DNA of 20,330 nucleotides. Source: DATJBF01 sp035515475. GTDB taxonomy: Bacteria; Verrucomicrobiota; Verrucomicrobiia; Palsa-1439. Of the stretch, positions 1 to 6,586 are shown one piece after another. The notes under the pieces are model-generated. The model did no database searches. It saw nothing but the letters and a program-made list of their open reading frames with translations, and was not told the DNA's origin. The stretch spans positions 1 to 20,330 of the forward strand of contig DATJBF010000037.1 in NCBI GenBank assembly GCA_035515475.1. Direction: 5' to 3'. Every line of letters starts with the position of its first letter. Position 1 is the first letter of the stretch. Position numbers and translations under genes: made by a program.

Positions 1-69
1 TCCCGCACTCGTGATAACAGCTCCAATCGTCGCCGCTCCTTACAGCTCATCAGAATCGCTCCCATCTGA
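1..69 (+). CDS. C-terminal end of an IS transposase (partial, 5' end outside window)
   Basis: The frame starting at base 1 is open for 22 codons and ends in TGA at 67-69, immediately before the hairpin and terminal repeats of the IS end. Its tail is rich in Ser and Arg (residues SRTRDNSSNRRRS then LQLIRIAPI). The five differences from the other copy in this stretch (3, 6, 12, 18, 21) are all at third codon positions and all synonymous, which is strong evidence that this frame is translated and under selection. No catalytic motif is visible because only the tail is present, so calling it a transposase rests on its position inside a repeated element end. Confidence 0.6.
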   Translation, partial: SRTRDNSSNRRRSLQLIRIAPI

Positions 70-141
70 CCTCCTCGTGGAGGCCGAAATGGGGACATTT
101 CTAAAGAGTTCGCAAGGGGACATTCTCATGGAGTCGCGACA
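1..141 (+). mobile_element. Left IS end (3' part of an insertion sequence)
   Basis: Positions 1-141 match the reverse complement of 20190-20330 with only six mismatches (positions 3, 6, 12, 18, 21 and 84), and the match stops abruptly after 141. The non-coding end contains GGGGACATT twice, at 91-99 and 116-124 (25-bp spacing). Read inward from its edge the element begins TGTCGCGACTCC, the TG...CA terminus common in IS21, IS3 and IS481 relatives. Repeated short motifs inside the ends are typical of IS21-like elements. A small hairpin (CCTCC-TCGT-GGAGG, 70-83) lies directly behind the stop codon of the partial gene. The rest of the element is outside the window, so the family assignment is inference. 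Confidence 0.8.
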
Positions 142-157
142 GCGGCCGACGGCGGAC

Positions 158-185
158 TTGCACACGCGCTCGCCGCGAGTATACT
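158..185 (+). promoter_or_regulatory. Sigma70-type promoter for asd
   Basis: TTGCAC at 158-163 and TATACT at 180-185 are separated by 16 bp, giving a start near 192 and a leader of about 20 nt before asd. The -35 box begins 16 bp beyond the edge of the left IS end, so the promoter itself lies outside the IS. Confidence 0.5.
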
Positions 186-211
186 TCCACGCTCAATACA
201 GGGGTTTGTTT

Positions 212-1222
212 ATGGCACGAGAGTACAACGTAGCAGTGGTTGGCGCGACCGGGGCGGTCGGCGTCGAGATGATCCAGACTCTGGAAAAACGGGAGTTCCC
301 CGTCAAGAGCCTGCGGCTGTTCGCTTCCGAGCGCAGCGTGGGCAAGAAACTGAAATTCAGAGGCGCAGACGTCAACGTCGAGTTGCTGAAGGCGGGCGTG
401 TTTAGCGGCATCGATTTCGCGTTGTTCAGCGCCGGGGCATCGCGTTCGAAAGAGTTTGCGCCCGGGGCCGCGAAGCAGGGTGCGGTGGTCATCGACAATT
501 CCTCGGCGTTCCGCATGGAGCCCGACGTGCCACTGGTGGTGCCGGAGGTCAATCCCGAGGACGCGAAGAAGCACAACGGCATTATCGCCAACCCGAATTG
601 TTCGACCGCGATCATGCTGGTGGCGGTTTATCCGCTGCACCGGGTCAACCCCGTGCGGCGCATCGTGGTCGCCACCTACCAGGCCGCCAGCGGCGCCGGC
701 GCGAAAGCGATGGCCGAACTCGAAGAGCAGACCGCCCGACTGATCCGCGGCGAGAAAGAAGTCCGTGCCCAGGCGTTGCCGCAGCGGATCGCGTTCAACC
801 TGTTCCCGCACGTGGACGTGTTTCTCGACAACGGCTACACCAAGGAAGAGATGAAGTTCGTCAACGAGTCGCGCAAGATCATGCATCATCCGACGCTGAA
901 GGTCTCGGCCACCTGCGTGCGCGTGCCCGTGTACCGCGCGCACAGCGAGGCCGTCAACATCGAGTTCGAGCGCCCGATGTCGGTGGACCAGGTGCGCGAC
1001 GTCCTGGCCAGGGCCCCCGGCGTGAAATTGGTGGACGACCCGGCGAACAAGAAATATCCGATGCCGATCGACGCATCGGGGATGTACGACTGTCTGGTGG
1101 GCCGGATTCGGCAGGATTGCTCGCGCGACGACGGGCGGGGGATTGACCTGTTTGTCAGTGGCGATCAATTGCTGAAGGGTGCCGCCCTGAACGCGGTGCA
1201 GATTGCCGAGCTGCTGATCTAG
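212..1222 (+). CDS. asd: Aspartate-semialdehyde dehydrogenase
   Basis: This cytoplasmic enzyme reduces aspartyl-phosphate to aspartate semialdehyde with NADPH, the branch point to lysine/diaminopimelate, threonine and methionine. The 336-aa product has the usual length. It shows the N-terminal Rossmann motif GATGAVG (residues 11-17), the catalytic cysteine in ANPNCSTA (C130), the catalytic histidine in YRAHSEA (H244), and the C-terminal signature SGDQLLKGAALNAVQIAE. The frame stays open upstream into the IS end, but the ATG at 212 is chosen because the homologous protein begins here and AGGGG (200-204) sits 7 nt upstream. The gene converges with a small lipoprotein gene, with 30 bp between the two stop codons. 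Identification is secure. Confidence 0.97.
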   Translation: MAREYNVAVVGATGAVGVEMIQTLEKREFPVKSLRLFASERSVGKKLKFRGADVNVELLKAGVFSGIDFALFSAGASRSKEFAPGAAKQGAVVIDNSSAFRMEPDVPLVVPEVNPEDAKKHNGIIANPNCSTAIMLVAVYPLHRVNPVRRIVVATYQAASGAGAKAMAELEEQTARLIRGEKEVRAQALPQRIAFNLFPHVDVFLDNGYTKEEMKFVNESRKIMHHPTLKVSATCVRVPVYRAHSEAVNIEFERPMSVDQVRDVLARAPGVKLVDDPANKKYPMPIDASGMYDCLVGRIRQDCSRDDGRGIDLFVSGDQLLKGAALNAVQIAELLI

Positions 1223-1232
1223 GAACGGCACT

Positions 1233-1249
1233 TCGCGGAAGCCCCGCGA
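1233..1249. terminator. Hairpin between convergent genes
   Basis: TCGCGG (1233-1238) and CCGCGA (1244-1249) form a 6-bp GC-rich stem with a 5-nt loop, between the stop of asd and the stop of the convergent lipoprotein gene. There is no T tract on either side, so it is at best a weak bidirectional terminator. Confidence 0.3.
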
Positions 1250-1252
1250 TCC

Positions 1253-1426
1253 TCAGTATCCCTGACCCGGCGGACGGAACCCGCCAAGGGAGCCCTGACC
1301 TTCCCAGCTCTGCGGACGATTCCACGGAATGGAACTGACGTCGTTGTCCCCCTTGGGAGTGGCACAGCCACCAGCCAATACGACAAACCCCGCCAGCAGT
1401 GCCGTCAGGAAAAACCTCCGCCGCAT
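1253..1426 (-). CDS. Small lipoprotein (57 aa)
   Basis: The product is 57 residues: a basic start (MRRRFF), a hydrophobic stretch (residues 5-18) and a lipobox LAGGC with the lipidated cysteine at C21. A short mature part follows, containing SSIPWNRPQSWEG and a Gly/Pro-rich end. Signal peptidase II processing and outer-membrane or periplasmic anchoring follow from the lipobox. Tiny lipoproteins with an IPWN...SWEG tail occur, to my recollection, in verrucomicrobial and lentisphaeral genomes; their function is unknown. The start codon lies 30 bp after the stop of the coiled-coil membrane protein gene on the same strand, so the two are probably one transcript. Codon use and the lipobox make it a convincing gene despite its size. 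Confidence 0.8.
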   Translation of the reverse strand: MRRRFFLTALLAGFVVLAGGCATPKGDNDVSSIPWNRPQSWEGQGSLGGFRPPGQGY

Positions 1427-1456
1427 TGTGCCCGCCGTGTGGGATGCGCCCTGCAG

Positions 1457-2221
1457 CTAGTGTACCGCCATGTCGCCGGCGCGCGGCGGACCACCTTTGT
1501 AGCCGGGAAGAATCTGCGCGATGCTGGTGTTGGCCGCGACCTCGGTCACCTGCACTTTGCCGACGAGTTTGTTATCACGGTAAACGAGAAAATCGGCCTT
1601 CGGGCGCACGCGTTGCGCCTCGCCGACGTCGAGGACGACGAAGCCCCAATCGTTCTCCACGACGGAGACCTTCCCGCGGACTCCCGGCGGTGTAACCGTC
1701 AACTCCTCGACCTTCTGCTTCAAGGAGATGTTCTCCTGGCGCATGTTGGCGAGTTGTTCGCCCAGCATCTTGTTCTCGTCGGCCTGAGCGGTCAGTTTCT
1801 CGCGGAGCTTCCCAAGGTCCTGGACGTCGGTGGTTCCGGTGATCTCTTGAACGAGTTTGATGGTCTCCTTGGCCGCGGCCAACTCGGTCTTTGTCCCCGC
1901 CAACTGCTGTTCGAGTTCGCCGTTCTTGGTCTGCAATCCAGTGGCTTCGTCGGTCTTCTGGGCGAGCGCGGCTTTGGTCGCTCCCAAATCCGTGTTGGCC
2001 TTGTCGAGATCGCTCTTCGCCTGGGCGAGCAAATCGGTGTCCTTCTTGAGTTGGGACTGCGCCTGGGTCAATCGCGTCTGCGCCGAGGCGAGATTCTGCG
2101 TGAGTTCCGCGTTGCTGGCCTGGAGCGCTTTCTTCTTGTTGCCCAGCGTAAAGGCCAGGAATAGCGAGCCGAGGCAGGCGATGATGACGATAATCAAAGA
2201 AATCTTACCAAGTTTATTCAT
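1457..2221 (-). CDS. Membrane-anchored coiled-coil protein
   Basis: The 254-aa product has a short cytoplasmic start, one transmembrane segment (about residues 7-26, LSLIIVIIAC-like composition), and a long heptad-rich region (about 28-195) dominated by Ala, Gln, Lys and Leu. A compact C-terminal domain (about 198-254) begins at GVRGKVSVVENDWGFVV and includes a VYRDNKLVGKVQVTEV strand pattern, suggesting a small beta domain. The start at 2221 is preferred over an ATG 15 codons upstream because GGAGGA stands 8 nt before it. The domain order suggests a periplasmic scaffold or spacer anchored in the inner membrane. It is followed on the same strand by the small lipoprotein, hinting at a joint envelope role. 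I do not recognise a named family. Confidence 0.85.
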   Translation of the reverse strand: MNKLGKISLIIVIIACLGSLFLAFTLGNKKKALQASNAELTQNLASAQTRLTQAQSQLKKDTDLLAQAKSDLDKANTDLGATKAALAQKTDEATGLQTKNGELEQQLAGTKTELAAAKETIKLVQEITGTTDVQDLGKLREKLTAQADENKMLGEQLANMRQENISLKQKVEELTVTPPGVRGKVSVVENDWGFVVLDVGEAQRVRPKADFLVYRDNKLVGKVQVTEVAANTSIAQILPGYKGGPPRAGDMAVH

Positions 2222-2255
2222 AACGCGGCGTCCTCCGTCCGAAGATGTGCCGGGC

Positions 2256-2285
2256 ATCCTAGCCATATTCGGGTCGCTGTGTCAA
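2256..2285 (-). promoter_or_regulatory. Promoter of the coiled-coil/lipoprotein pair
   Basis: On the minus strand, TTGACA (2285-2280) and TAGGAT (2261-2256) are spaced by 18 bp, just downstream of the NYN gene's stop codon. The expected leader is about 28 nt and contains the GGAGGA ribosome site. Confidence 0.5.
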
Positions 2286-2306
2286 CCACGCCTTGACGGC
2301 AATCCG

Positions 2307-2792
2307 TCATCTCTCCCAACGGTCGCGCACCGTGCCGATCCGCCGCCGCCGGCTGTGCTGTCGCACCAGCCCCGCCAGCCCCTGCAAGGCCGCATCCACT
2401 TCGCTCTCAAAAACCTCCGCCGACAGGCTCTGCGCTCCCATGGCCTCAACCGTGCGGCGTTCCATCGTGTCCGACGTGATCACCAGAATCCGTGCCTTGT
2501 ATTCTGCCCGCGCGACCAAGCGCTCGATCGCCTCGTCGGCTGTCTTGCCCCGCTCCGAAAACACCGTCTCCACTCCCTGCGTTGGTTCACTGCCCTCCGG
2601 CTTGTGTTTTGCCGCGTAACCGTCGAACACCACCGTGACCCGCCGCCCGCTGTGGTCGGCGTATTGACGCAGCAGCTTGACCAACATTTCGCGGCGTTGT
2701 CCAAGCGACAACGCCCGTGCTTTGCGTGTGGCGAACCGTTTCCACGCGTGCAACACGCTGTAACCGTCCACCAGGATCCACCGTTCACTCAT
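2307..2792 (-). CDS. YacP-like NYN domain ribonuclease
   Basis: The 161-aa protein opens with the NYN-domain strand ILVDGYSVLHAW. It continues with VTVVFDGYAAKHKPEG, the acidic segment GKTADEAIERLVARA and the core strand ILVITSD, in the order expected for the YacP/Rae1 family (PIN-like fold). The conserved aspartates D9, the D of VVFDG and the D of TADEA would bind the metal. Rae1 of Bacillus is a ribosome-associated endonuclease; a similar RNA-cleaving role is inferred here from family membership only. The C-terminus is a basic tail (RRRRIGTVRDRWER). The gene is divergent from the P-type ATPase and upstream of the coiled-coil gene, which has its own promoter. Confidence 0.85.
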   Translation of the reverse strand: MSERWILVDGYSVLHAWKRFATRKARALSLGQRREMLVKLLRQYADHSGRRVTVVFDGYAAKHKPEGSEPTQGVETVFSERGKTADEAIERLVARAEYKARILVITSDTMERRTVEAMGAQSLSAEVFESEVDAALQGLAGLVRQHSRRRRIGTVRDRWER

Positions 2793-2855
2793 GGTTCTTT
2801 CACCGGACGCAACAGTCGCATTCTCATCTCCAAAACGTCAAGCCCGCCCCGTGCC

Positions 2856-2884
2856 TCGACTTTCCGAGCAACGAGGATTATTTT
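2856..2884 (+). promoter_or_regulatory. Possible promoter of the metal ATPase, near-leaderless
   Basis: TCGACT (2856-2861) and TATTTT (2879-2884) with a 17-bp spacer lie directly before the ATPase. The start point would be only about 9 nt before the ATG at 2900, and no Shine-Dalgarno sequence is seen at normal distance, which would fit a very short leader. The -35 match is only moderate. Confidence 0.35.
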
Positions 2885-2899
2885 CAGCGGGTTAAGACG

Positions 2900-4984
2900 A
2901 TGAAAACGGTCAGGCTCCAGATCGATGGCATGTCGTGCGCGAGCTGCGCCAAGGCGGTCGAACAGGCGCTGCGTACCGTGCCGGGCGTGGAGGACGCCTC
3001 AGTCAACTTCATCACGAAGACCGCGACTGTTTCCGCGCAAGACAGCACCACGGAAGCCACTCTCATCGACGCCGTCAAGCGGGCCGGATACAGCGCGCAT
3101 CCGCCCCCTCGGAACCGCGAGGTGGAAGAGGCGCGTGTTGCACGACGGGAACTCATCAAGGTTGTTGGCACAGGCGCCTTGCTATTCATCGGTTGGTTGT
3201 TGGGCGCCATGAAACTCGTGCCCCTGCCGGTGGCAACGACATTGGTGATCGTTGCGATGGTGCTGGCCGCCTACCCGATTTGCCTCCGCGCGATCAAGGC
3301 GTTGTTGGCCAAGCGGCTCGATGCCGACGTTCTGGTCGCGATTGCCATCATCGCTGCTTCATCCATCGGTGCATTCGTCGCCGCGGGCGAGGTCGCGTTC
3401 ATCATGCTGCTCGGCACGCAACTCGAGGAATACACGGTGCGCCGGGCCCGCCGTTCGCTTGGCAGTCTGCTCTCGCTCGTGCCGCCCACGGCCCGAGTAC
3501 GCCGCGGCGCACAGGAGGAAGAGATTGCTGCCGCGAATCTGCAGGTCGGCGACGTCGTGGTCGTCCGGGCCGGCGAGCGGATTCCCGTCGACGGTGTCGT
3601 CCTGAGCGGGATGGCGTCGGTCAACCAATCTCCCGTGACGGGCGAAAGCATGCCGGTGGACAAGAGCGAGGGTGACGAAGTATTCGTCGGCACGCTCGCC
3701 GAGACGGGCGCGCTGATTGTCGGGGCGAAACGGGTGGGCGCGGAGACGACCCTGGCGCGGATTGCGCAACTCGTCGAGGCCGCACAACAACGCGAAGCGC
3801 CGATCCAACGGACGCTCGACCGCGCCGCCGGCTGGCTCGTGCCGGTGATGCTGACGTTGTCCGTGCTCGTGTTCCTGTTCACTCGCGACGTGGCACGGGC
3901 GATCACGGTGTTGATCGTGGCCTGCCCGTGCGCGCTGATTCTGGCGACGCCGACAGCCGTCATGGCCGCGATTGCCCGGGCGGCCCGGGCCGGCGTGCTG
4001 ATCAAAGGCGGGCAATACCTTGAAGCCACGGCCCGGTTGCACACGATCGTGTTCGACAAGACCGGCACCCTCACACATGGCCAGCCCGAAGTGGCGCACA
4101 TCAGCCGGTTTGACGAACATACCGAGGCTGAACTCGTCCAGATGGCCGCCGTGGCTGAGAAACTGAGCGGGCATCCCGTGGCCCGCGCCATCCTGCGCAA
4201 AGCTGCCGCGCTGGGTCTGGCGGCTGAAGATCCGGCGAAATTCCAGGCGCATCACGGTCGCGGCGTTGTGGCCGAGCGCCACGGTCAAAAGCTCGTGGTC
4301 GGCCAGGCCGGGTTGATGGACGATCAATCGGTGGCCATCAGCGATGAATTGCTGGCGCACATGGACGAGCATCACGAGGAAGGGCATACGACCATCGTGG
4401 TGGCGCACGACGGCAAGGTCTGCGGCACGATCTGCGTGTCCGACACCGTCCGCGCCAAAGCCGACGAGGCGATCCGCGATTTGCGCGGCCTCGGCGTCGA
4501 GAAAGTCGTGATGCTCACCGGCGACAACAAGCGGGTCGCCATGGAAATCGCCGGCAAGCTCGGCCTCGATGAAGTGAAGGCCGAAGTACTGCCTGAACAG
4601 AAGGCGCAGCACATCGAGTCGTTGAAAGTGGCCGGACGCGAAGGCGGTGTGGCCATGGTCGGCGACGGCGTCAACGACGCGCCGGCGCTGGCGGTGGCCG
4701 ACGTCGGCATCGCCATGGGCGTCAGCGGGACCGACGTGGCGCACGAGGCGGCGGACATTGCGTTGATGGCCGACGACTTATCGAAGATCGCGTTTGCGGT
4801 CGGCTTGAGCCGTCAGGCGCTGCGCTTGATCAAGCAGGGGTTGCTATTCGCGCTGGTCTACAACGTGACGATGGTCGCGCTCGCTTCGACCGGGTATCTC
4901 CACATGATCGGCGGCGCCATCGCTCATCAATTCAGCAGCGTGCTGGTGATCCTGAACGCGATGCGGTTGCTGCGGTACAGGTAA
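2900..4984 (+). CDS. P1B-type heavy-metal translocating ATPase
   Basis: This 694-aa inner-membrane ATP-driven metal pump has all the family motifs in order. They are an N-terminal HMA domain with GMSCASC (C13, C16), the actuator TGES (247-250), the membrane CPC site (342-344), the phosphorylated aspartate in DKTGT (D386), the HP motif SGHP (H425-P426), TGDN (540-543) and GDGVNDAP (588-595). About eight membrane helices are visible. The last helices read YNVTMVALAS and HQFSSVLVILNAMRLL, matching neither the classical copper form (MxxSS) nor the zinc form cleanly, so the metal (Cu, Zn/Cd or other) is left open. The frame extends upstream of 2900, but the HMA domain starts at this ATG. No metal regulator or chaperone gene is adjacent. 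Confidence 0.95.
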   Translation: MKTVRLQIDGMSCASCAKAVEQALRTVPGVEDASVNFITKTATVSAQDSTTEATLIDAVKRAGYSAHPPPRNREVEEARVARRELIKVVGTGALLFIGWLLGAMKLVPLPVATTLVIVAMVLAAYPICLRAIKALLAKRLDADVLVAIAIIAASSIGAFVAAGEVAFIMLLGTQLEEYTVRRARRSLGSLLSLVPPTARVRRGAQEEEIAAANLQVGDVVVVRAGERIPVDGVVLSGMASVNQSPVTGESMPVDKSEGDEVFVGTLAETGALIVGAKRVGAETTLARIAQLVEAAQQREAPIQRTLDRAAGWLVPVMLTLSVLVFLFTRDVARAITVLIVACPCALILATPTAVMAAIARAARAGVLIKGGQYLEATARLHTIVFDKTGTLTHGQPEVAHISRFDEHTEAELVQMAAVAEKLSGHPVARAILRKAAALGLAAEDPAKFQAHHGRGVVAERHGQKLVVGQAGLMDDQSVAISDELLAHMDEHHEEGHTTIVVAHDGKVCGTICVSDTVRAKADEAIRDLRGLGVEKVVMLTGDNKRVAMEIAGKLGLDEVKAEVLPEQKAQHIESLKVAGREGGVAMVGDGVNDAPALAVADVGIAMGVSGTDVAHEAADIALMADDLSKIAFAVGLSRQALRLIKQGLLFALVYNVTMVALASTGYLHMIGGAIAHQFSSVLVILNAMRLLRYR

Positions 4985-5136
4985 CAGTCGGCACGGTCAG
5001 GAGACCTGCGCCGAACGAAAAAAGAGCGATTGCTTAATTTCGCGCTTTACTGTTTCTCGTTTTCGACAACGAGGTTTGGCCGGGAGCGAATGTTGCCGTA
5101 GCTCATAGGGTCGCCTCTCGCGTGAAGGCACAAATA
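4985..5136. other. Intergenic region between metal ATPase and accessory island
   Basis: About 150 bp without a gene. It contains a weak hairpin (CTCGTT at 5056-5061 pairing with AACGAG at 5068-5073, followed by GTTT) that could help end ATPase transcription. It also marks the change from GC-rich flank to the lower-GC island. I see nothing else. Confidence 0.4.
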
Positions 5137-5223
5137 TTACTTGTAAGGCAGAAACAACGCGTGACCTCGACTCCCGGCAACCTCAAGTTGTCGGCAAACC
5201 TGCGCGTAAACATTTGAAATCAA
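5137..5223 (-). pseudogene. Relic: C-terminal 28 codons of an immunity-1 paralogue
   Basis: Read on the minus strand from 5223, this frame gives LISNVYAQVCRQLEVAG then SRGHALFLPYK and a TAA stop. The end of the gene at 5898-6566 reads LITDAYAEICRRLETAS then GRKHALFMPYE and stop. By my count 16 of 28 residues are identical, with no gaps. In the same frame an in-frame TAG lies six codons upstream of the homologous part and nothing upstream resembles the paralogue, so only the tail survives. It overlaps the last 41 bases of the gene at 5183-5725 in a different frame. It is best explained as the stump of a second immunity gene left by recombination or replacement. Confidence 0.75.
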
Positions 5224-5725
5224 GACACGTGGTGGACGCTAGCCTTTTTGGCATGGCGGCGATCAACACTTCGGTTGGATGTTCCTCTTGCCACCGCTCG
5301 TCAAATACTGGATCGAGCGGATCAGGGCCAACTCCGACTTCGGCACCAAAGCATTCCTTCATATCGTCCTTTAACTCCGCGTGTGTCTTCCCACTGCCGC
5401 AATAAGTGATTTTCGCCGGATAAGGATCCAAATGCACGATGTTATACCACTCCCCGTCCTTGATATGAGCGAGGTCCGCGTCCAAGAGCGCGACATCCGC
5501 AACTCCGCGGAGAACATACTGACGGTTGCGGAGTATCTCGAAATACGACCTAGGATGAGCCTTCCCCAGCAAATCCAGGCAGTCGGTGAGTGAGCGAATG
5601 AAGTAGCAACACCCACCACTTCCGCTCCCCACCCAGTCGTAGTGCACGAACAAATCGCCCGCAGCGGATAACCACTGTGAAACAGTCGCGAGAACCTCGG
5701 GGTTGTCTGGTCTTGGGTAGCTCAC
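5183..5725 (-). CDS. Candidate immunity protein 2 (unrecognised, 180 aa)
   Basis: This soluble protein of 180 residues has no signal peptide. Visible features are a Gly/Cys patch (GSGSGGCCYF) and an acidic C-terminal half with VGVGPDPLDPVFDERW; I do not recognise the family. It starts with GTG at 5725, 18 nt after the stop of a relic toxin tip. The functional Rhs-type gene is followed by its own small gene after 20 nt, so position is the main argument for an immunity role. The last residues (about FKCLRAGLPTT) are an out-of-frame reading of the relic at 5137-5223, so the original C-terminus was probably lost and replaced. It may be an active orphan immunity gene or a decaying one. Confidence 0.6.
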   Translation of the reverse strand: MSYPRPDNPEVLATVSQWLSAAGDLFVHYDWVGSGSGGCCYFIRSLTDCLDLLGKAHPRSYFEILRNRQYVLRGVADVALLDADLAHIKDGEWYNIVHLDPYPAKITYCGSGKTHAELKDDMKECFGAEVGVGPDPLDPVFDERWQEEHPTEVLIAAMPKRLASTTCLDFKCLRAGLPTT

Positions 5726-5743
5726 AGATTTCTTGCACGATCC

Positions 5744-5884
5744 TCAAGGTTCGGCAACAGGAATATTCCAGTGCTTCACCTTGTAGACGAAATTCCGCTG
5801 GACGGCGCTTGGAGCATTCCTTGCATAATACGATAGCGCTGTCTTTGTTGCGTCTTCCGAACCACAAACAAGAGACCAGTGATC
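5744..5884 (-). pseudogene. Orphan relic of the Rhs-type protein's C-terminal tip
   Basis: The minus-strand frame ending in TGA at 5744-5746 encodes 46 residues from DHWSLVCGSEDATK to KHWNIPVAEP. By my count 40 of 46 are identical to the C-terminus of the protein encoded at 6587-7408. Upstream of 5884 the similarity ends at once and the DNA becomes the 3' end of the gene at 5898-6566. There is no start codon or ribosome site of its own in register, so it is a silent fragment. The similarity continues for about 15-20 bases past the stop into the spacer before the next gene. Confidence 0.85.
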
Positions 5885-5901
5885 CGAACCGCGCGGATCA
5901 C
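5879..5901. repeat. 8-bp inverted repeat at the cassette junction
   Basis: GTGATCCG (5879-5886) and CGGATCAC (5894-5901) form a perfect 8-bp stem with a 7-nt loop. It spans the stop codon of the candidate immunity gene (5898-5900) and the first base of the relic toxin tip (5884). It may be a terminator-like structure or a trace of the joining event. Confidence 0.5.
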
Positions 5902-6566
5902 TCGTAAGGCATGAACAACGCATGCTTTCGACCGCTGGCTGTTTCGAGTCGCCGGCAAATCTCTGCGTAAGCATCTGTAATCAAAGCCTGAGGTTGTTGT
6001 CGCGGTAGGGTCCAAGGGACAACATGCTCGGAGACGGAGCGCAACATTTCTTCACTGGGATTGCGGAAGTTGGACTCAACTGCTTGGATGTCGTCAAGGA
6101 ACGATTTCACTGATTCAGGAGATAACCATGAGCCGTGCTGCCCTGGCCCGAAGACAAAATAAAATAAGTGATTCTGCGAGCTATGAACCAATTGGCTCAA
6201 GGGCTGCCCTCTGCACAAAACTTCAACCCGCTCTTCCGACCACCCAAGGATGGGGAGCACTCGAAGCAATACGCCCATCGAGGCATTGCTCACAGGCGGG
6301 GCATCCTCCAAAACGCTGGCCAACACGACGACATAGCATTGGCTCGCGTAGCTGCACTCTGGATCATCAGTGGTGTCGAACCACCGCTCCTCATCAAAAC
6401 GTAGAATATCCAAAGCCCGAAGCATCGTCGGCGACGCCTTTACAACCAAGCTCTTGGCCATTGCCAACAAAAGGTTAGCGCGCAGGTCGCCACCAACCAT
6501 GATGTTCTCCTCGAGGAGACGGTGGAACCGAACCGGATCGAACGTGTACGCCGGAACATTTTTCAT
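5898..6566 (-). CDS. Candidate immunity protein 1 (unrecognised, 222 aa)
   Basis: This is a 222-residue soluble protein without signal peptide or membrane segment, mainly helical in appearance. Segments include DLRANLLLAMAKSLVVKA, ERWFDTTDDPECSYASQCY and the tail YAEICRRLETASGRK. I cannot assign a family. It starts 20 nt after the stop of the Rhs-type protein on the same strand, the standard position of the immunity gene of a polymorphic toxin, and a stump of a paralogue lies at 5137-5223. The N-terminal LLEENIMVGGDLRANLLLAM and the charged middle part would fit a toxin-binding protein, but that is inference. The start ATG has only a weak GAAG upstream, so translational coupling to the preceding gene is likely. 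Confidence 0.7.
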   Translation of the reverse strand: MKNVPAYTFDPVRFHRLLEENIMVGGDLRANLLLAMAKSLVVKASPTMLRALDILRFDEERWFDTTDDPECSYASQCYVVVLASVLEDAPPVSNASMGVLLRVLPILGWSEERVEVLCRGQPLSQLVHSSQNHLFYFVFGPGQHGSWLSPESVKSFLDDIQAVESNFRNPSEEMLRSVSEHVVPWTLPRQQPQALITDAYAEICRRLETASGRKHALFMPYE

Positions 6567-6586
6567 CTTCGAATTCCGTCACAATC

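Noticed and set aside
11..211. N-terminal extension of asd into the IS end
   Set aside because: The extension has no homology to the enzyme, runs through the IS edge and the promoter, and the true start has a good ribosome site at normal distance.
142..211. Lysine riboswitch before asd
   Set aside because: The leader after the predicted promoter is only about 20 nt, much too short for a riboswitch.
101..1231. 376-codon open frame antisense to asd
   Set aside because: Same reason: the asd catalytic motifs lie on the plus strand and the antisense frame has no family features.
3359..4744. 461-codon open frame antisense to the metal ATPase
   Set aside because: The plus strand carries every P-type ATPase motif; the antisense product is His/Asp/Arg-rich low-quality sequence with no start signals.
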